Positions 27,001 to 36,554 of a DNA stretch of 64,000 nucleotides are shown piece by piece; position 1 is the stretch's first letter, and every line of letters begins with the position of its first letter. Under the pieces are notes generated by a model that had not been told where the DNA came from, ran no database searches, and worked only from the letters and a program-made list of their open reading frames with translations. Origin of the DNA: Porites lobata (taxonomy: Eukaryota > Cnidaria > Anthozoa > Scleractinia > Poritidae); NCBI GenBank assembly GCA_942486035.1, contig CALNXK010000122.1, positions 1,391,001 to 1,455,000 of the forward strand. The letters run 5' to 3'. The position numbers were made by a program, and so were the translations under genes.

Positions 27001-30000
27001 GAATATTGTTCATGAAATTGAACGAACGGCAAGCTGATGTTGAGCTTTCAAGATTTTTTTTTTCGCATGTTACGTTAAGGAAATATCAATAATTCATGAA
27101 CACTGCACGTGACTTGTTGAAAGCATAAATAAATTGGTGGAGAGGATGACTGTGAGGAGCGGGTTGGGTCCATCACCAGGATTAATTTGTGAAATGTTGA
27201 TTCACTTGGTCAGGGAAATTATTTATTTGTCAGGAAAAAGTCAGGGAATTTTAATACAGGCGGTTCCTTTTCTATAGTACTTTGACTGGAAGATATTGGT
27301 AGTTTGGGTAGGGAGATGCTTAAAAAAGCTATTAGTCGAACTGTATTCTGTTTTCTCAGAGTTTTATTTACTTTCTTAGATTTTCAGGAAAGTAGTACAG
27401 TTTCTGCCTCGCCAGACTCATCGCCTGAGTAAGTTCTTCTTTTGATTGCCATTAACTGCATCTGATGTATACGCAAGTTTCTGTTATGCTTAAGTTTGCT
27501 TGTAATTTTTTTTTGTTGCCAAAAGATTTACCATAATGTATGTTTATCCTTGTTTTAGGCTTTATTTTCATCTTTCAAAAGCATTGTCATACGAAAGCCC
27601 TCTCCCCCCATCATATCGCAAAAAAATAATAACAATGTATCTTTATTTCCGCCTTACTACAGCATCGCCAAGCGCTCCTGGTTTGGGCATCTGATGTTAG
27701 GACACCACAACTCACACCATAAACACGAGGTAGGGCACTTGATGTGTACAGCATTTAAAGCCGGTGAATAGCATCCAGTATTTTTGGAACCGCAACAAAG
27801 TTGCATGTGGTTGGGCGATGTTAGATGAGGCGTGTAAAGGAAACCAACACCTTCCAACATATTGCATTAAAAGTGTACATTGCTTGTGCAGAGCCATTGT
27901 TTTCGTTGTTGCTTGTTTTAATCAAAATACCATTTAAAAGAAGTTTCAATTGGGCATACCTTCATATAACATTGTTTCGAAAGCTATTAGTAGTGACCAA
28001 GCTGTTGCGAGGTGGTTCGTCGCAACAGGGAACAACAGAATTGTTGGATGAACACTTGAACTCATCTAATTATGTCGGCCCCGTTGACCTAGTCGTCGGA
28101 GGGCGGTAGCAACCACCATTTTCCCCAAAACATCGACTGATATATCGGTCGATTACCAGTCTAAATTTCGGTCATTATATAACTTAAAATCTCTTTCTAA
28201 CTTCATGTGGTTTTCTTTTTAGCCTTTCTTTATAATCACACGAGAAAAACCCTTCAGCACCGTCAAAGCGGATCTTGTCCATGCATTTTTATCAGTAAGT
28301 TATAGTACATTGATTTTAGTTGATACTGACCATGATTTTGGCCGAAGAGAAGCAAGATGTTGGCTGGAGACGTATTTTACTGGCTGTTAAGTATCAACCC
28401 CTGGAAACTTGCTCGTAGAGCTTTAACCGCGCTGTTTCGTTGACGTCTAATAGACTTTATTCACGATACCCGCTATCTTTGCACGCGCTCTAGGATCGAT
28501 GGGATAAAAGCTATGTCACGTGGCATTTCAGGGGGCAAACAAGTGATAAAATCACGGCCGAGTTTGTTCATACTATCAAAACGGGGCGACGATTTCATAG
28601 TCGTGCAAAATGGATATATCACGTTTTGGCAAGATTTACGTCATTACTGTTTGCCATGATGACGTCTACGGTCGCTACTGCATACAAAAAAGTAGCAATG
28701 ATCACTTCCACCCATATTTTGACATTATCGTCTTTAAGATGAAAAGGTCTTCATTTCCTGTTGTCCAGAACAAACAAACTCGACCGCGATTGGCAATTGT
28801 TTTCACTTGTTTATCCCCTGAGAAACCACTTGACATTGCTTTTATCCCATCAGTCATTTAGCGCGTGCAAAGATGGCGGGTATCGTGAATAAGGTCTATT
28901 CACCACTTTAGAAACAAGAAGCAAACTGAACAGTGTTAACTTCCGCAAAGACTTCTGGAATTGTTTCTAGGGACATGGAAAAATCAGCCAATAGCTGACC
29001 GGCGCGTGCCCACTAACGATCCCAGAAACAATTGCGGGACGAATTTCGGCTCCAGTTCCCTTCTCGTTTCTAAAGTGGATAATTGGTCGCTGATTTTTCT
29101 GTAAATTATAAAATAAATTTTTATTTAATTATTTTATTTTTCTTTTGTAGGGATAAATTACTTTTCTCTTGAATTTTAAAATACATTATTATTAAATTAT
29201 TTTGTTTTTCTTTGTTGAGATAAATGACTCTTCTCTTGACAGTATTTCACTCGAAGCTTCTGTGATAATGATGACAATTGTTCTTTGATTTCAGGTCAGT
29301 CACTTAACACACTCGGTTCTTTCACAAAACGGCTTCAAAGCAGAATACAAAAAACCTGGAGGTAAGTTGGTCAGAGTGATGACATTGTATTGGATGTTAA
29401 TCGGAAGACTAATTTTGTCTTCTTCAGCAGAAAGTTTACGTTGATAACGTGGTTAAATTGAAGTTGGCTCCTTTTAAAATTCCGCAATTGAGAAAGACTT
29501 TGAAAAAAGCAATTGTTGAATTGCATACATTTAAAGCATCCTGCTGGTGAACAGTACGACACACGGATACAACAATTAACAACAATTATTATCCTCTTCA
29601 AATTCAATTGAGAAAGTTTGAACAGGATTTCTTTCTCTCTTCATGTATTGTTAAATAGTTTCACTGGGAGACTTACTGATTGAGTAAAGGTGCCCAGAGC
29701 TTTAGTACGGTGTTCTCTGTGTAGATACAGTCAACTCTTGCCTTGCGGACACCCCGCTCAGTATAACGGACACCCCGATAAAACGGACTGTAGTTAAAAA
29801 CCCTGGCAAAAAGAAATCAAAGACGTTTGACTCCCGCTATTACGGACTCTCGCTAATGAGGACACTAACTTGAGGTCCCTACAGTGTCCGCTATAAAAGG
29901 AATTGACTGTAACATTAGTGACAATGACCATTGACTCTTTAGTTCTTACTTTCAAATCAGTTCTTATACTAGCCTGTACCACAAACAAAGTTAAACTCTG

Positions 30001-31384
30001 TTTAAGTCCGTCTGCAAAACAGCACCGAAATCCTTGTTCTAGGCCCCCACCTGTGTACCAGGATTTGGTACGCGCCATGTTTGGCCTGTTAAAAAAGCCA
30101 TTGTCGATTTGCCAATCAGATTGAAAGGAAATTCCGGTAATTCGTTGAGTCCGTTGGCCCAGAACAAGGATATCGGCGCTGCTTCGCAGACGTTACTAAC
30201 CGAGGTTAAATTACGTCTGTGACGCAGGATATTATTATACAATCCTCCTCCACAGACATCCTTAGAGCTTGGCTTCATCACTCGTTCCCTCCTCACGAAC
30301 GCGTCACGAAGCCCTAAGAACGTTTGCGGAGGAGGCTATTCTCGTACAAACCCGTTCTTTGTTTTTCCGAAAACATTTTTGTAGGTAAAACAATGTTCAA
30401 GAAAGCTGTTCGCATCTCGGTGGACATTTGTCCTGCTGACCGTGATAAGCAAGAGGAAAGCACAATTCACACCATCTCCATCGTTCTTGAATCAGGTTAG
30501 TGTCCAGTTCCCCGTGCTATTTTGTTGCGCCTTTTTCTCGGCGGATAAGGATTATTCACTGAAAATATTTATCCTTTTCTGACTGGCTCAAATCCCCCGG
30601 CTTATTCTTCATAACCAGCTGTTGACCAGATTTGAAAGGTGTATGCGATATCCGATAAAATGACGTCAGTGCTGCGGATAACAACGGAAAAAGGCACGGC
30701 AGCCAAGAAACCCTGGGACAAGATTTCGTGAGCTCAGCTGTTTTGGTAGAGCTGGAGAGAATGGCGATAAATTTCACACTATTTGCGAAGAAAAAATAGA
30801 AAAAACACAGCAAGCGAAGCAAAAATACAACTCAACGGATGTCAAGTGCTATTTGAAGAGTTATCTGTTAGACTATAAACATTCCGTTATATCCTGAATT
30901 TTTATCGAGGAGCAGGGCAATGAAAACGGGAACTTCCGATCGAGGTATTAAACATGCTTTTAAAGTTTTTTTTTTTAATAATGAATTATTATGAATGAAT
31001 AATAAAAAAATTATTGAATTCGGTTTTCGTATGATCAGAATAATTATGTAGATTCAGAAGGGTGGCTACAGTGGATACAACATTAAAAACCTCTTTGTTT
31101 GTTTTTCAGGACCTGTTCATCGTTTCAAGAAGCTATGTGAAAAACTTCAGCTCATCCTTTTCTCAAATCAGAGACGAAGCACTAGTAACTGTCGTGCGGA
31201 AGACGAAAATAACGAAGAATACCGCGCCCCTGATGAGAAGGACGCGTCTTCTAACAACTCCAAGCTTCAGCTTACTCATTTATCTGACACGGAGAGTGAA
31301 GGAGAAGTATTGGACAGTCTCAGGGCATCTACGGAAGGTGTCTCTACGAATATGAATGGAAAAGAAACTGAAAAAAATGGTTAA
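12065..31384 (+). CDS. BRSK: BRSK/SAD-type serine/threonine kinase, 24 coding exons, 679 aa
   Basis: Exons: 12065-12134, 12211-12305, 16657-16742, 17510-17588, 17734-17795, 18233-18317, 18818-18852, 19609-19642, 20626-20694, 21292-21339, 22122-22220, 22347-22381, 22583-22631, 23207-23319, 23653-23759, 24062-24122, 24738-24812, 25981-26177, 27380-27428, 27663-27729, 28223-28294, 29295-29361, 30385-30495, 31110-31384. All have GT-AG borders and total 2040 nt, in frame. The kinase domain is residues 11-265: GRGQTG loop, catalytic Lys41 in VAVKII, HRDLKPEN at 132-139, DFG at 152-154, and activation-loop Thr168 in LETSCG, the LKB1 site in this family. A UBA-like segment follows at about 290-340, then a Ser/Pro-rich linker with the family signature GSPW...GSPRFHRKK, and a KA1-like domain from about 506 to 618 that in relatives binds anionic membranes and restrains the kinase. 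In animals BRSK/SAD kinases set neuronal polarity and synapse organisation. All catalytic residues are present, so it should be active. It is one of the AMPK-related kinases; the UBA and C-terminal match separates it from MARK. Confidence 0.95.
12306..16656 (+). other. Intron 2 of the BRSK gene (4.35 kb), AT-rich
   Basis: This is the longest intron of the gene. It lacks recognisable coding sequence or a clear mobile element. A small hairpin lies at about 15991-16021 (CCAGAAAATCA...TGATTTTCTGG). A long first intron region like this may hold regulatory elements, but nothing in the sequence marks them. Confidence 0.5.
17120..17358. mobile_element. MITE with GGTTTCCATATGATCGC-type ends in BRSK intron 3
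   Basis: The word GGTTTCCATATGAT and its inverse ATCATATGGAAACC recur four times (near 17138, 17192, 17309 and 17338). The outermost pair is AAAGCC...GGTTTCC on the left and GAAACCAGGCTTT on the right. The left end carries a short insertion relative to the right. The interior repeats GCGATCG-type palindromes. It is non-coding and lies between exons 3 and 4. Confidence 0.65.
17879..18087. mobile_element. MITE with AACCCTTTAAGTCCCAA ends, copy 2, in BRSK intron 5
   Basis: The ends are AATCCTTTGATCCCCAA (left, diverged) and TTGGGACTTAAAGGGTT (right). The interior shows CTCCAAACTGATCTCTATA, which is found in reverse complement in the copy at 1129-1336. It ends about 145 bp before exon 6. Confidence 0.65.
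22750..22990 (+). mobile_element. tRNA-derived SINE in BRSK intron 13
   Basis: The head has tRNA-like pol III promoter structure: an A-box-like GTGGAGGCAGTGTGTCCGAG, then GAGCGTGCTGGCCTTGTAAT, then a weak B box in CAAATTCAAG. A second tRNA-like block GAGTTCAAATCCTTGGCCAC follows, with a non-tRNA body containing AAATAGCCAACTGG. The layout matches tRNA-head SINEs of invertebrates. The boxes are degraded, so it is an old copy. It lies in the sense orientation between exons 13 and 14. Confidence 0.65.
23880..24010. repeat. Probable MITE fragment in BRSK intron 15
   Basis: The word AGGCCATGTTACACGAAACA opens a stretch with short inverted words around TTGTGACATTGTTTC. It resembles terminal sequence of small DNA elements, but no clear matching right end or target duplication is visible. 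Confidence 0.3.
25240..25450 (+). repeat. Dispersed repeat, copy in BRSK intron 17
   Basis: This stretch shares ordered blocks with 29990-30200 and, in reverse complement, with 52910-53060: CCTTGTTC, TGTACCA, GGTACGCGCC-like sequence, TTGAAAGGAAAT, CCGGTAA(C/T)TCGTTGA and a GACGTTAC end. It is part of a multi-copy non-coding family. Confidence 0.6.
25442..25680. mobile_element. Foldback hairpin element in BRSK intron 17
   Basis: Both arms carry the same words in opposite orientation: GGCGACG, CACTGGTTTTCCCGCCAAA, GACGTCT, GAAAC, GCGCAGAAAT, TACCCAGATCTGGGTA and GCTTCTGATTGGT. The arms are about 105 bp with a short centre near 25555-25575. AGATCT-centred palindromes repeat in each arm. Non-coding. 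Confidence 0.8.
26702..26768. mobile_element. Tiny AGCCTGC hairpin element in BRSK intron 18
   Basis: The ends AGCCTGCAAACGCAGAC and GTCTGCGACGTTCGCAGGCT fold on each other around a short centre containing GACCGGAAATAC. The same central words appear at about 20005-20035, so this is a small dispersed family. Compare the hairpins at 35565-35646 and 45551-45608. Confidence 0.55.
28449..28900. mobile_element. Inverted-repeat element with about 150-bp ends in BRSK intron 21
   Basis: The left end AATAGACTTTATTCACGATA and right end TATCGTGAATAAGGTCTATT are inverted copies. The arms also share CTTTGCACGCGCT, GATGGGATAAAAGC and ACAAGTGA(A/T)AA-type sequence. The open frame inside is a by-product of the palindrome. 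Confidence 0.75.
28903..29078. mobile_element. MITE with CCACTTTAGAAAC ends, next to the previous element
   Basis: The left CCACTTTAGAAACAAGAAG and right CTTCTCGTTTCTAAAGTGG are inverted copies. A second inner inverted pair is GGAATTGTTTCTAGGGA and TCCCAGAAACAATTGC. Only two bases separate it from the element ending at 28900. Confidence 0.75.
29728..29909. mobile_element. CAGT-ended MITE with TA duplication (pogo/Tc1-like) in BRSK intron 22
   Basis: The element starts CAGTCAACTC and ends GAATTGACTG, with the dinucleotide TA on both sides (29726-29727, 29910-29911). It is 182 bp and full of GGACACCCCG and AACGGAC words. CAGT ends flanked by TA are typical of pogo/Tigger-type elements (family knowledge). 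A related scrap lies at about 3777-3823. Confidence 0.65.
29968..30240 (+). repeat. Dispersed repeat, second copy, in BRSK intron 22
   Basis: It begins with TAGCCTGTACCACAAACAAA and contains TTTAAGTCCGTCTG, CCTTGTTCTAGG, GGTACGCGCCATG, GAAATTCCGGTAATTCGTTG and GCTTCGCAGACGTTACTAA. These blocks recur at 25240-25450 and, reversed, at 52907-53174. Confidence 0.65.
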
Positions 31385-32126
31385 AATAACACCAAAACAG
31401 TGGCCATGTCTTTTATACGGGGAATATATATGAGTCGCTTACTTCAGTGAAGTAAATTACTGGCACGTCTGGTGTCGTCACATTAGCCCACGTTCGCAAT
31501 ATTAAAATTCTAACATGACTCCGAGGCTTTTATATTTCCATATTTGGTTTGGTTTTCTTTGTGCTCAAGTCTCCTCTAGGGATTTCGAGACAATGAGCCT
31601 CGTAGTCATGTTAGAATTTTAATATATAGAGTGTGAGCTATTGTACTAAATTATTTATGAACAGCTAGTTGAAACTGGTTGCCCAATTAATTATTTATTG
31701 CATCTGAATTGGAAACTTTATTGAAAGAAAAATAGAAAATGTATAACAGTGAGAACTGAGGCCATGTCCGATAATAACAAAAAGAACTCTAGGATAACAG
31801 ATTCGATCAGTACTATTTCAAAAAAATAGGACCGTAGCAAACTACGACAGTGACGACAACGAGAACGTCAAAAAGCAATTTGTTAAACGAGCTAAACAAC
31901 AACTCTGTACGTAAAACACACTTTCTGTCAATTTCTACACGTTTGTGATTTTGCTAGGATAAAAAATGGTGTTTCGTGATCATCCATTGACGAGGACAAT
32001 TTTGCAAATATTATCAGTATTTTTGCCAATTGGTATGGATTTCTTCTAAATTCGAATCTATTGTGTAGATTACTTTACAGTGTCCTAATAACAAGTGTTT
32101 TTCTATAACGGCGCTCGCGCATGCTC
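31385..32126. other. BRSK 3' flank
   Basis: The presumed 3' UTR starts directly after the stop codon at 31382-31384. Candidate poly(A) signals include ATTAAA at about 31501, but none is decisive. A GTTAGAATTTTAATAT word near 31610 mirrors ATATTAAAATTCTAAC near 31500, so a small inverted repeat of about 130 bp may sit here. No further gene is visible. Confidence 0.4.
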
Positions 32127-32371
32127 TGGGCCGGGTTGTTCAAAGCCGGGTTAAGATAACCTAGGGTTGGTGCGAAATTTGAATTCAGATATGAAAGGTT
32201 ACGAAGCAAATTCAGTCTAATTCTTTTTATCTGCATTGTGGTGATAGGATGCTCTTAAAAAAACTTGCGAAAATTATACGAGAAAATACTTTTCAACAAA
32301 AGAAAAAGAAACCGGGATTAAAATTTAACCCCGGATTAGCGCTAATCGGCCTTCGAACAACTGGGTCCTGG
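32127..32371. mobile_element. MITE with CTGGG...GTTGTTC ends
   Basis: The left CTGGGCCGGGTTGTTCAAAG and right CTTCGAACAACTGGGTCCTG are inverted copies. It has sub-terminal words GTTAAGATAACCT and AATTTGAATTCAGAT and an internal GCAAAATTATACG-like word. The element at 60787-61015 shares these words in the same order. Confidence 0.7.
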
Positions 32372-33265
32372 TTGTCTTGCCCTAACTGAGTTGACCAGGC
32401 TGGGCGAGCGAAAGTTGAGAATGAATGGGAAAAAGTTGGTCCGGCTTAGAGGGTTCGCCGCGTTTTGTAAGGAAATGTACGAAAAGTTGGCTCGCTGGGT
32501 GTAGCTCGGATAGGCACGTGACCCTGGTACCCAGGTCAAATTGTGGCGTTTGTCTCTCTACGCAAATCCCACATGAGAGTGTAATGTGGTCAGTGATCAA
32601 TGAACCGTTTTCACTCACGTGGCCAGCAGCTTAGGGAATTTATTGCAACCAAAAGAAGTTTTAACATTAGAGGAAGGTTCAACTCCCAGATGACCAAAAT
32701 GGCCGCCGTTTCATTGTTTTGGGTAACCAATGTATGTGGCGGACGTGACGTCATGTGAAAAGGCTCTATAGTGATCAATACTTTTCTTCGGCGTTTGTAC
32801 TGTAACAGTCTTGAAAGATGAATTATCCCAACCTATTTAATGTATATATTACTCTTAATGGACCCTGAATTTGTATTTATTTAATAAAGGATTACTTCCA
32901 GCAAATGGTATTAAGTTGATCAATGTCTGCAGTTGAGACTGCACTAGGGCAACGAGTTACCTCGTCCCTATGGGGTGTCTTCGAGGGCCTTCTCGGTGTC
33001 GTATCCGAGAAGAACGGCCGATAGTAAACTTGCTCGGACAACGTGACCCGAAGTACTTCGGCCGCGGGCAATAATGAGGCCAAGGGACTGGGCAAGACAA
33101 CGAGCACTGCTGCGCATTCTTAGGAAGAGTTTTTTCATACGAACTGAAACTTTATTTCCCTCGAGTATTTCTTTGACTTTAGTGCTAGTTTTATGGCAAA
33201 CTTCCCTAATTTTCAATTATTTAAACGTTTGTTCAATTATTTAAACGTCTGTTGACACTACGATA
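32372..33265. other. Intergenic stretch, nothing recognised
   Basis: There are only short shadow open frames on both strands and an AATAAA at about 32883. No repeat structure, RNA gene or splice pattern can be supported. Confidence 0.4.
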
Positions 33266-33269
33266 CCGT

Positions 33270-33700
33270 CAACTTCTGCTTGTAAGCCCCCCCAGTTATA
33301 GGCCCATGTACCCACTAAACAAAAATTTAGGTTTCTGGGAAACTGCCCACCTACTCCTCCCCTGAGATAACATTAACACTTACTTCTCACTTAGGGCAAA
33401 ATGTTGGCTTAAGGGAGGGGTAGGTGGGCAGTTTCCCAGAAAAAAAACCTAAATTGATCCCAAAAAAATACCTCCGCCTAAAGTCTCCCCCACCGATTTA
33501 AGTCCCCCCTAATTTTGTTCCAAAAGTATTGAACTGAATTCGATTTATATTGACGTTTTGATTTTTAATTGAAATCTAGTAAATGCAAAACGTGTTTTGA
33601 TCAGCACTGCTATAGCTTATTTCGAAGCGCTTCATAAGCCCCTCCGGATATAAGCGCCTCCGTTTATAAGCTCCTCTAAAACCCAGTAAGTTTTTGCGTC
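33270..33700. mobile_element. AAGCCCC-rich element interrupted by a GGGAAACTGCCCACCTAC hairpin MITE
   Basis: The flanks (33280-33310 and 33475-33690) repeat the words TAAGCCCC, TAAGCGCCTCCG and TAAGCTCC at short intervals. Inside, 33323-33459 folds as a hairpin: AATTTAGGTTTCTGGGAAAC and GGTAGGTGGGCAGTTTCCC with their inverse partners, around a centre CACTTACTTCTCACTTAGGG. I read this as a MITE inserted in another repeat. Confidence 0.6.
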
Positions 33701-34589
33701 GTTTTCGTTGTCATCATTCTTTCTTTTTGTTTTTAAGAAGAGTTGCCCTGATGACTAACAGAATAAAAATTCAGGTGCGTTCTAAAATACCATGAAGGCA
33801 TCGATTCAACAGAAATTTGCAGCAGTTTCCCCATTTTCATTTTTGCTATTTTTTCCTGGAATAAGTGCTAAGTGATTCCTTACGACGACTGAAAATTTTG
33901 TTTAGTTTGTCAGCTGATTCATTTATTGTTATAGTATTTTTTTTTTTCACTGAAGCTTCTGAGTTTCTCATCTAAGATTTAGTCCTTAATATGTCACGTC
34001 GTACACTGAAAGTGAACATTGAGTTGCGTGACAGTAGTTTGTACGTCTTTGGCTTTTAAAAATGGCCGCAGCTTTGAAGAAGTCGCTGCTCGTTCATGAG
34101 CCTCCTATTTTGGAATTGCGTTTATTTGAAATTGTGTCATTAATCAAATTCGCTGCCTTAAACCCCACTTAAGAACTAGTATGTCTTGCTGCACTCAAAC
34201 AACTATGGCCTAGTGTATTCGATTCCACGTGGCGGAGCAGACCGAGAAGACCTTCTGACTTAAGGTTTGTGGTTGTAAATTGTAACACTTCTAAAGCAAT
34301 AATGCTTATCGCTGTGGCTATATGACCCGTAACCGGTCAAGGTTTTCAAAACACTAAATGGCCGGCAGTTCTATATTCTCAGTAAATTTCACAAAATCGA
34401 AAGGTTCCACCTAATCTAAACTATTATATGTCGATTTAGAAAAGTCAAGCGATCCTGAAATGCTTTACAGATCTTAAGTCTAGTGTTTGGTTTACGCTGG
34501 GCTCAGAGGAGGAAACCATGTTTTGTGACACTTAGAACTTTTTTCAGCTCGACTGTCGGTCAAGGTTTATAAAACACTAAATGGTTTGA

Positions 34590-34925
34590 CTTTAAAAATC
34601 AAGTTTTGGGTATATTTAAGATTGATTATTTTTAGCTGAAACCTTGAGTTTAGGCTTCGTTTAAGTATGGTTTCATAGTACGCTCCTGCTTAAACTAAAC
34701 GTTTCAAGCACATTTAAGCTTGATTTTTAAATGCAACCAAAACAAGGCGTTTACACACAATTAAACAGCTGATTAAACCTGCCTTAAACTTTAGCCTTAA
34801 AGCTGCTTTAAGCTTGGTTTAAGTTAAATTAAAATTTGGGTTTAAGGAACTTAAACGTCCACTTAAACTTATTAAACCTAAGTTTAAGACAAGATTAATT
34901 CGTGTTTAAGAACACTTAAATTTTA
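34590..34925. repeat. Stretch dense in TTTAAG/CTTAAA words
   Basis: TTTAAG, CTTAAA and AGTTTAAG-type words recur roughly every 10-20 bp over about 330 bp, in both orientations (for example TTTAAGCTTGG, CCTTAAACTTTAGCCTTAAA and ACTTAAACTTATTAAACCTA). It directly abuts the 3' side of the decayed LINE. No family is recognised. Confidence 0.5.
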
Positions 34926-36143
34926 TTTTTCTTCTTGTGGTCCTGGTAGAGAGGGAACGCATGATAAAATGAAGCTGACAAAACACTGATGCGTGATCAG
35001 AGAAATAGCGATCAACTTGAAAGGTAGATCGAAAAATCTGATCAGACTTTCGGATGATGAGCAACTCTAAGGTGTGTCCATAAATGTGGGTGGGGCCCAC
35101 CACATGCTGTTGTAAACTGAAAGACTCCAAAAGATCTAGAAATTTTGTACACTAGCTGTCATATGGTACATCCACATGAATATTAAAAGCGGCAACAAGC
35201 ACCAGCTGTTCCTTGCGTAGAACTACGGTTTCAAGATAGTCACTGAACTCAGTAAAAAATATATTCATTGGAATCCTACGATCATCAGAGTCTGACTGTA
35301 GTCGATATATTATAACCACCTGCAGATCATGAGAAGAGGCTTGCTGGACGGTCCATTCAGAAAACTCAAACGACATTTTTATTCCCCCATCCTCTTTTTT
35401 CACCGCAAGCAAGTCCCTGAACAGAGGAGTTGTACCGCTTCCTTGCCGACAAGTGTGAGCATGATCCAGTAGCTTGTATCCATCTGGACAAAATTCTGCT
35501 CGAACTGCGTCATCTTGATTGTTAAGCAAAGTCTCTGTAAGAGCGATAAGATCAGCGTTACACTAGCCTGTGAACAGGCTCTCTGTTTGGGGAAAAAAAT
35601 AGCAAGGAAAGGGAAGGGCTCGACCAAAGGCCTGTTCACAGGCTACGTTACACTCGCAAACGAGTTAAGCAAACACAAAGAAAGTAGCGAGTTTGATATT
35701 TTGTTGAAAGGCAATCGATTAACAGTGATGAGATTGGACGGGCTCCTTGACCGAGAAGACAAAAAAACATGGTGCGTACCGAAAAAATGACAGTGAGAAG
35801 TTGAAATATCTTCACAGTCCATAGGGCCGCGATTTAGTGTGAATACCAAATCGCCTTCTAATAAGCAATCGTGGAATGTAGCTGAGGAGTTTGAATAATA
35901 AGCCCAAGGGTGTTTACTTCGTTTGATCTTTAATATACGTGCTACACATTCCAGGCCACAATAGGACAAGTGACAGGTGTTCAGATACCCAGTAGTGTCG
36001 TCGCAGATATGCCAAGATGAAAATAGCTCATTATTGTTGGAGTCCCACCATTTGTTCAATGAGGAGAATAGCTCATTATCGCCGGAATCCCACCATTTCG
36101 TCGAAGAAATATTCAAACCTCCAAAACACCAAGTCGACGCCAA
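34906..36143 (-). pseudogene. Decayed non-LTR retrotransposon (LINE), endonuclease part
   Basis: Minus-strand pieces read as the apurinic-type endonuclease of a LINE. AVRAEFCPDGYKLLDHAHT is near 35500, VVIIYRLQSD near 35300, and an AFNIHVD box near 35180, where active copies have GDFNxH. QQHVVGPTHIYGHTLELLI follows near 35100 and DRYFSDHASV near 35000. Frame breaks, the altered GDFN box and lack of a reverse-transcriptase domain show a dead, truncated copy. An 82-bp hairpin element (35565-35646) is inserted within it. The family resembles CR1/L2-like elements, but the clade is not certain. Confidence 0.8.
35565..35646. mobile_element. 82-bp hairpin element with 8-bp target duplication, inserted in the LINE
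   Basis: The ends AGCCTGTGAACAGGC and GCCTGTTCACAGGCT are inverted copies. The 8-bp word GTTACACT stands on both sides (35557-35564 and 35647-35654). An 8-bp duplication is the hallmark of hAT-type insertion (family knowledge). The insertion splits the LINE reading frame, so it is younger than the LINE. Confidence 0.8.
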
Positions 36144-36554
36144 CCAGACAGAAAACCCTAATTTTCTGGAAAAGTCGCAATGATGTCAGTCGACCCAATG
36201 CTCGGGGATGTGCTCCAGGTGGTAAGTCATGCCTTTTTGTGGTTGAGCAAATAGTTAGAAGTAAAAGTACAACAACGACAGAGCTACCGAAACCGTGGCG
36301 AGCCGTTTCATTTCAGGTAGACCAGTAAATTTTAATTGCGCTTGACTCACGGGTGATAGTAATTTTTCCAACCTATGTCGTAATTATGCTTGATCACTAT
36401 GCTTGGGCCGCCTCATAGCTGCTTACAAAACCCCGACAAGTAGGTATAAGTTAATTGGATTTGTTCAACTTTCTTACTAAATGAGATGTAATAGTGTTAA
36501 GTAACTTGATATTTTACCTGGGCCTTCACAAATATTTTTGCTGTGCTCGTTTAA

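Noticed and set aside
26161..27428. Acceptor TTTTCAG at 27386 for BRSK exon 19
   Set aside because: It gives an immediate in-frame stop. The upstream acceptor TTTCTTAG at 27379 keeps the frame and matches the family.
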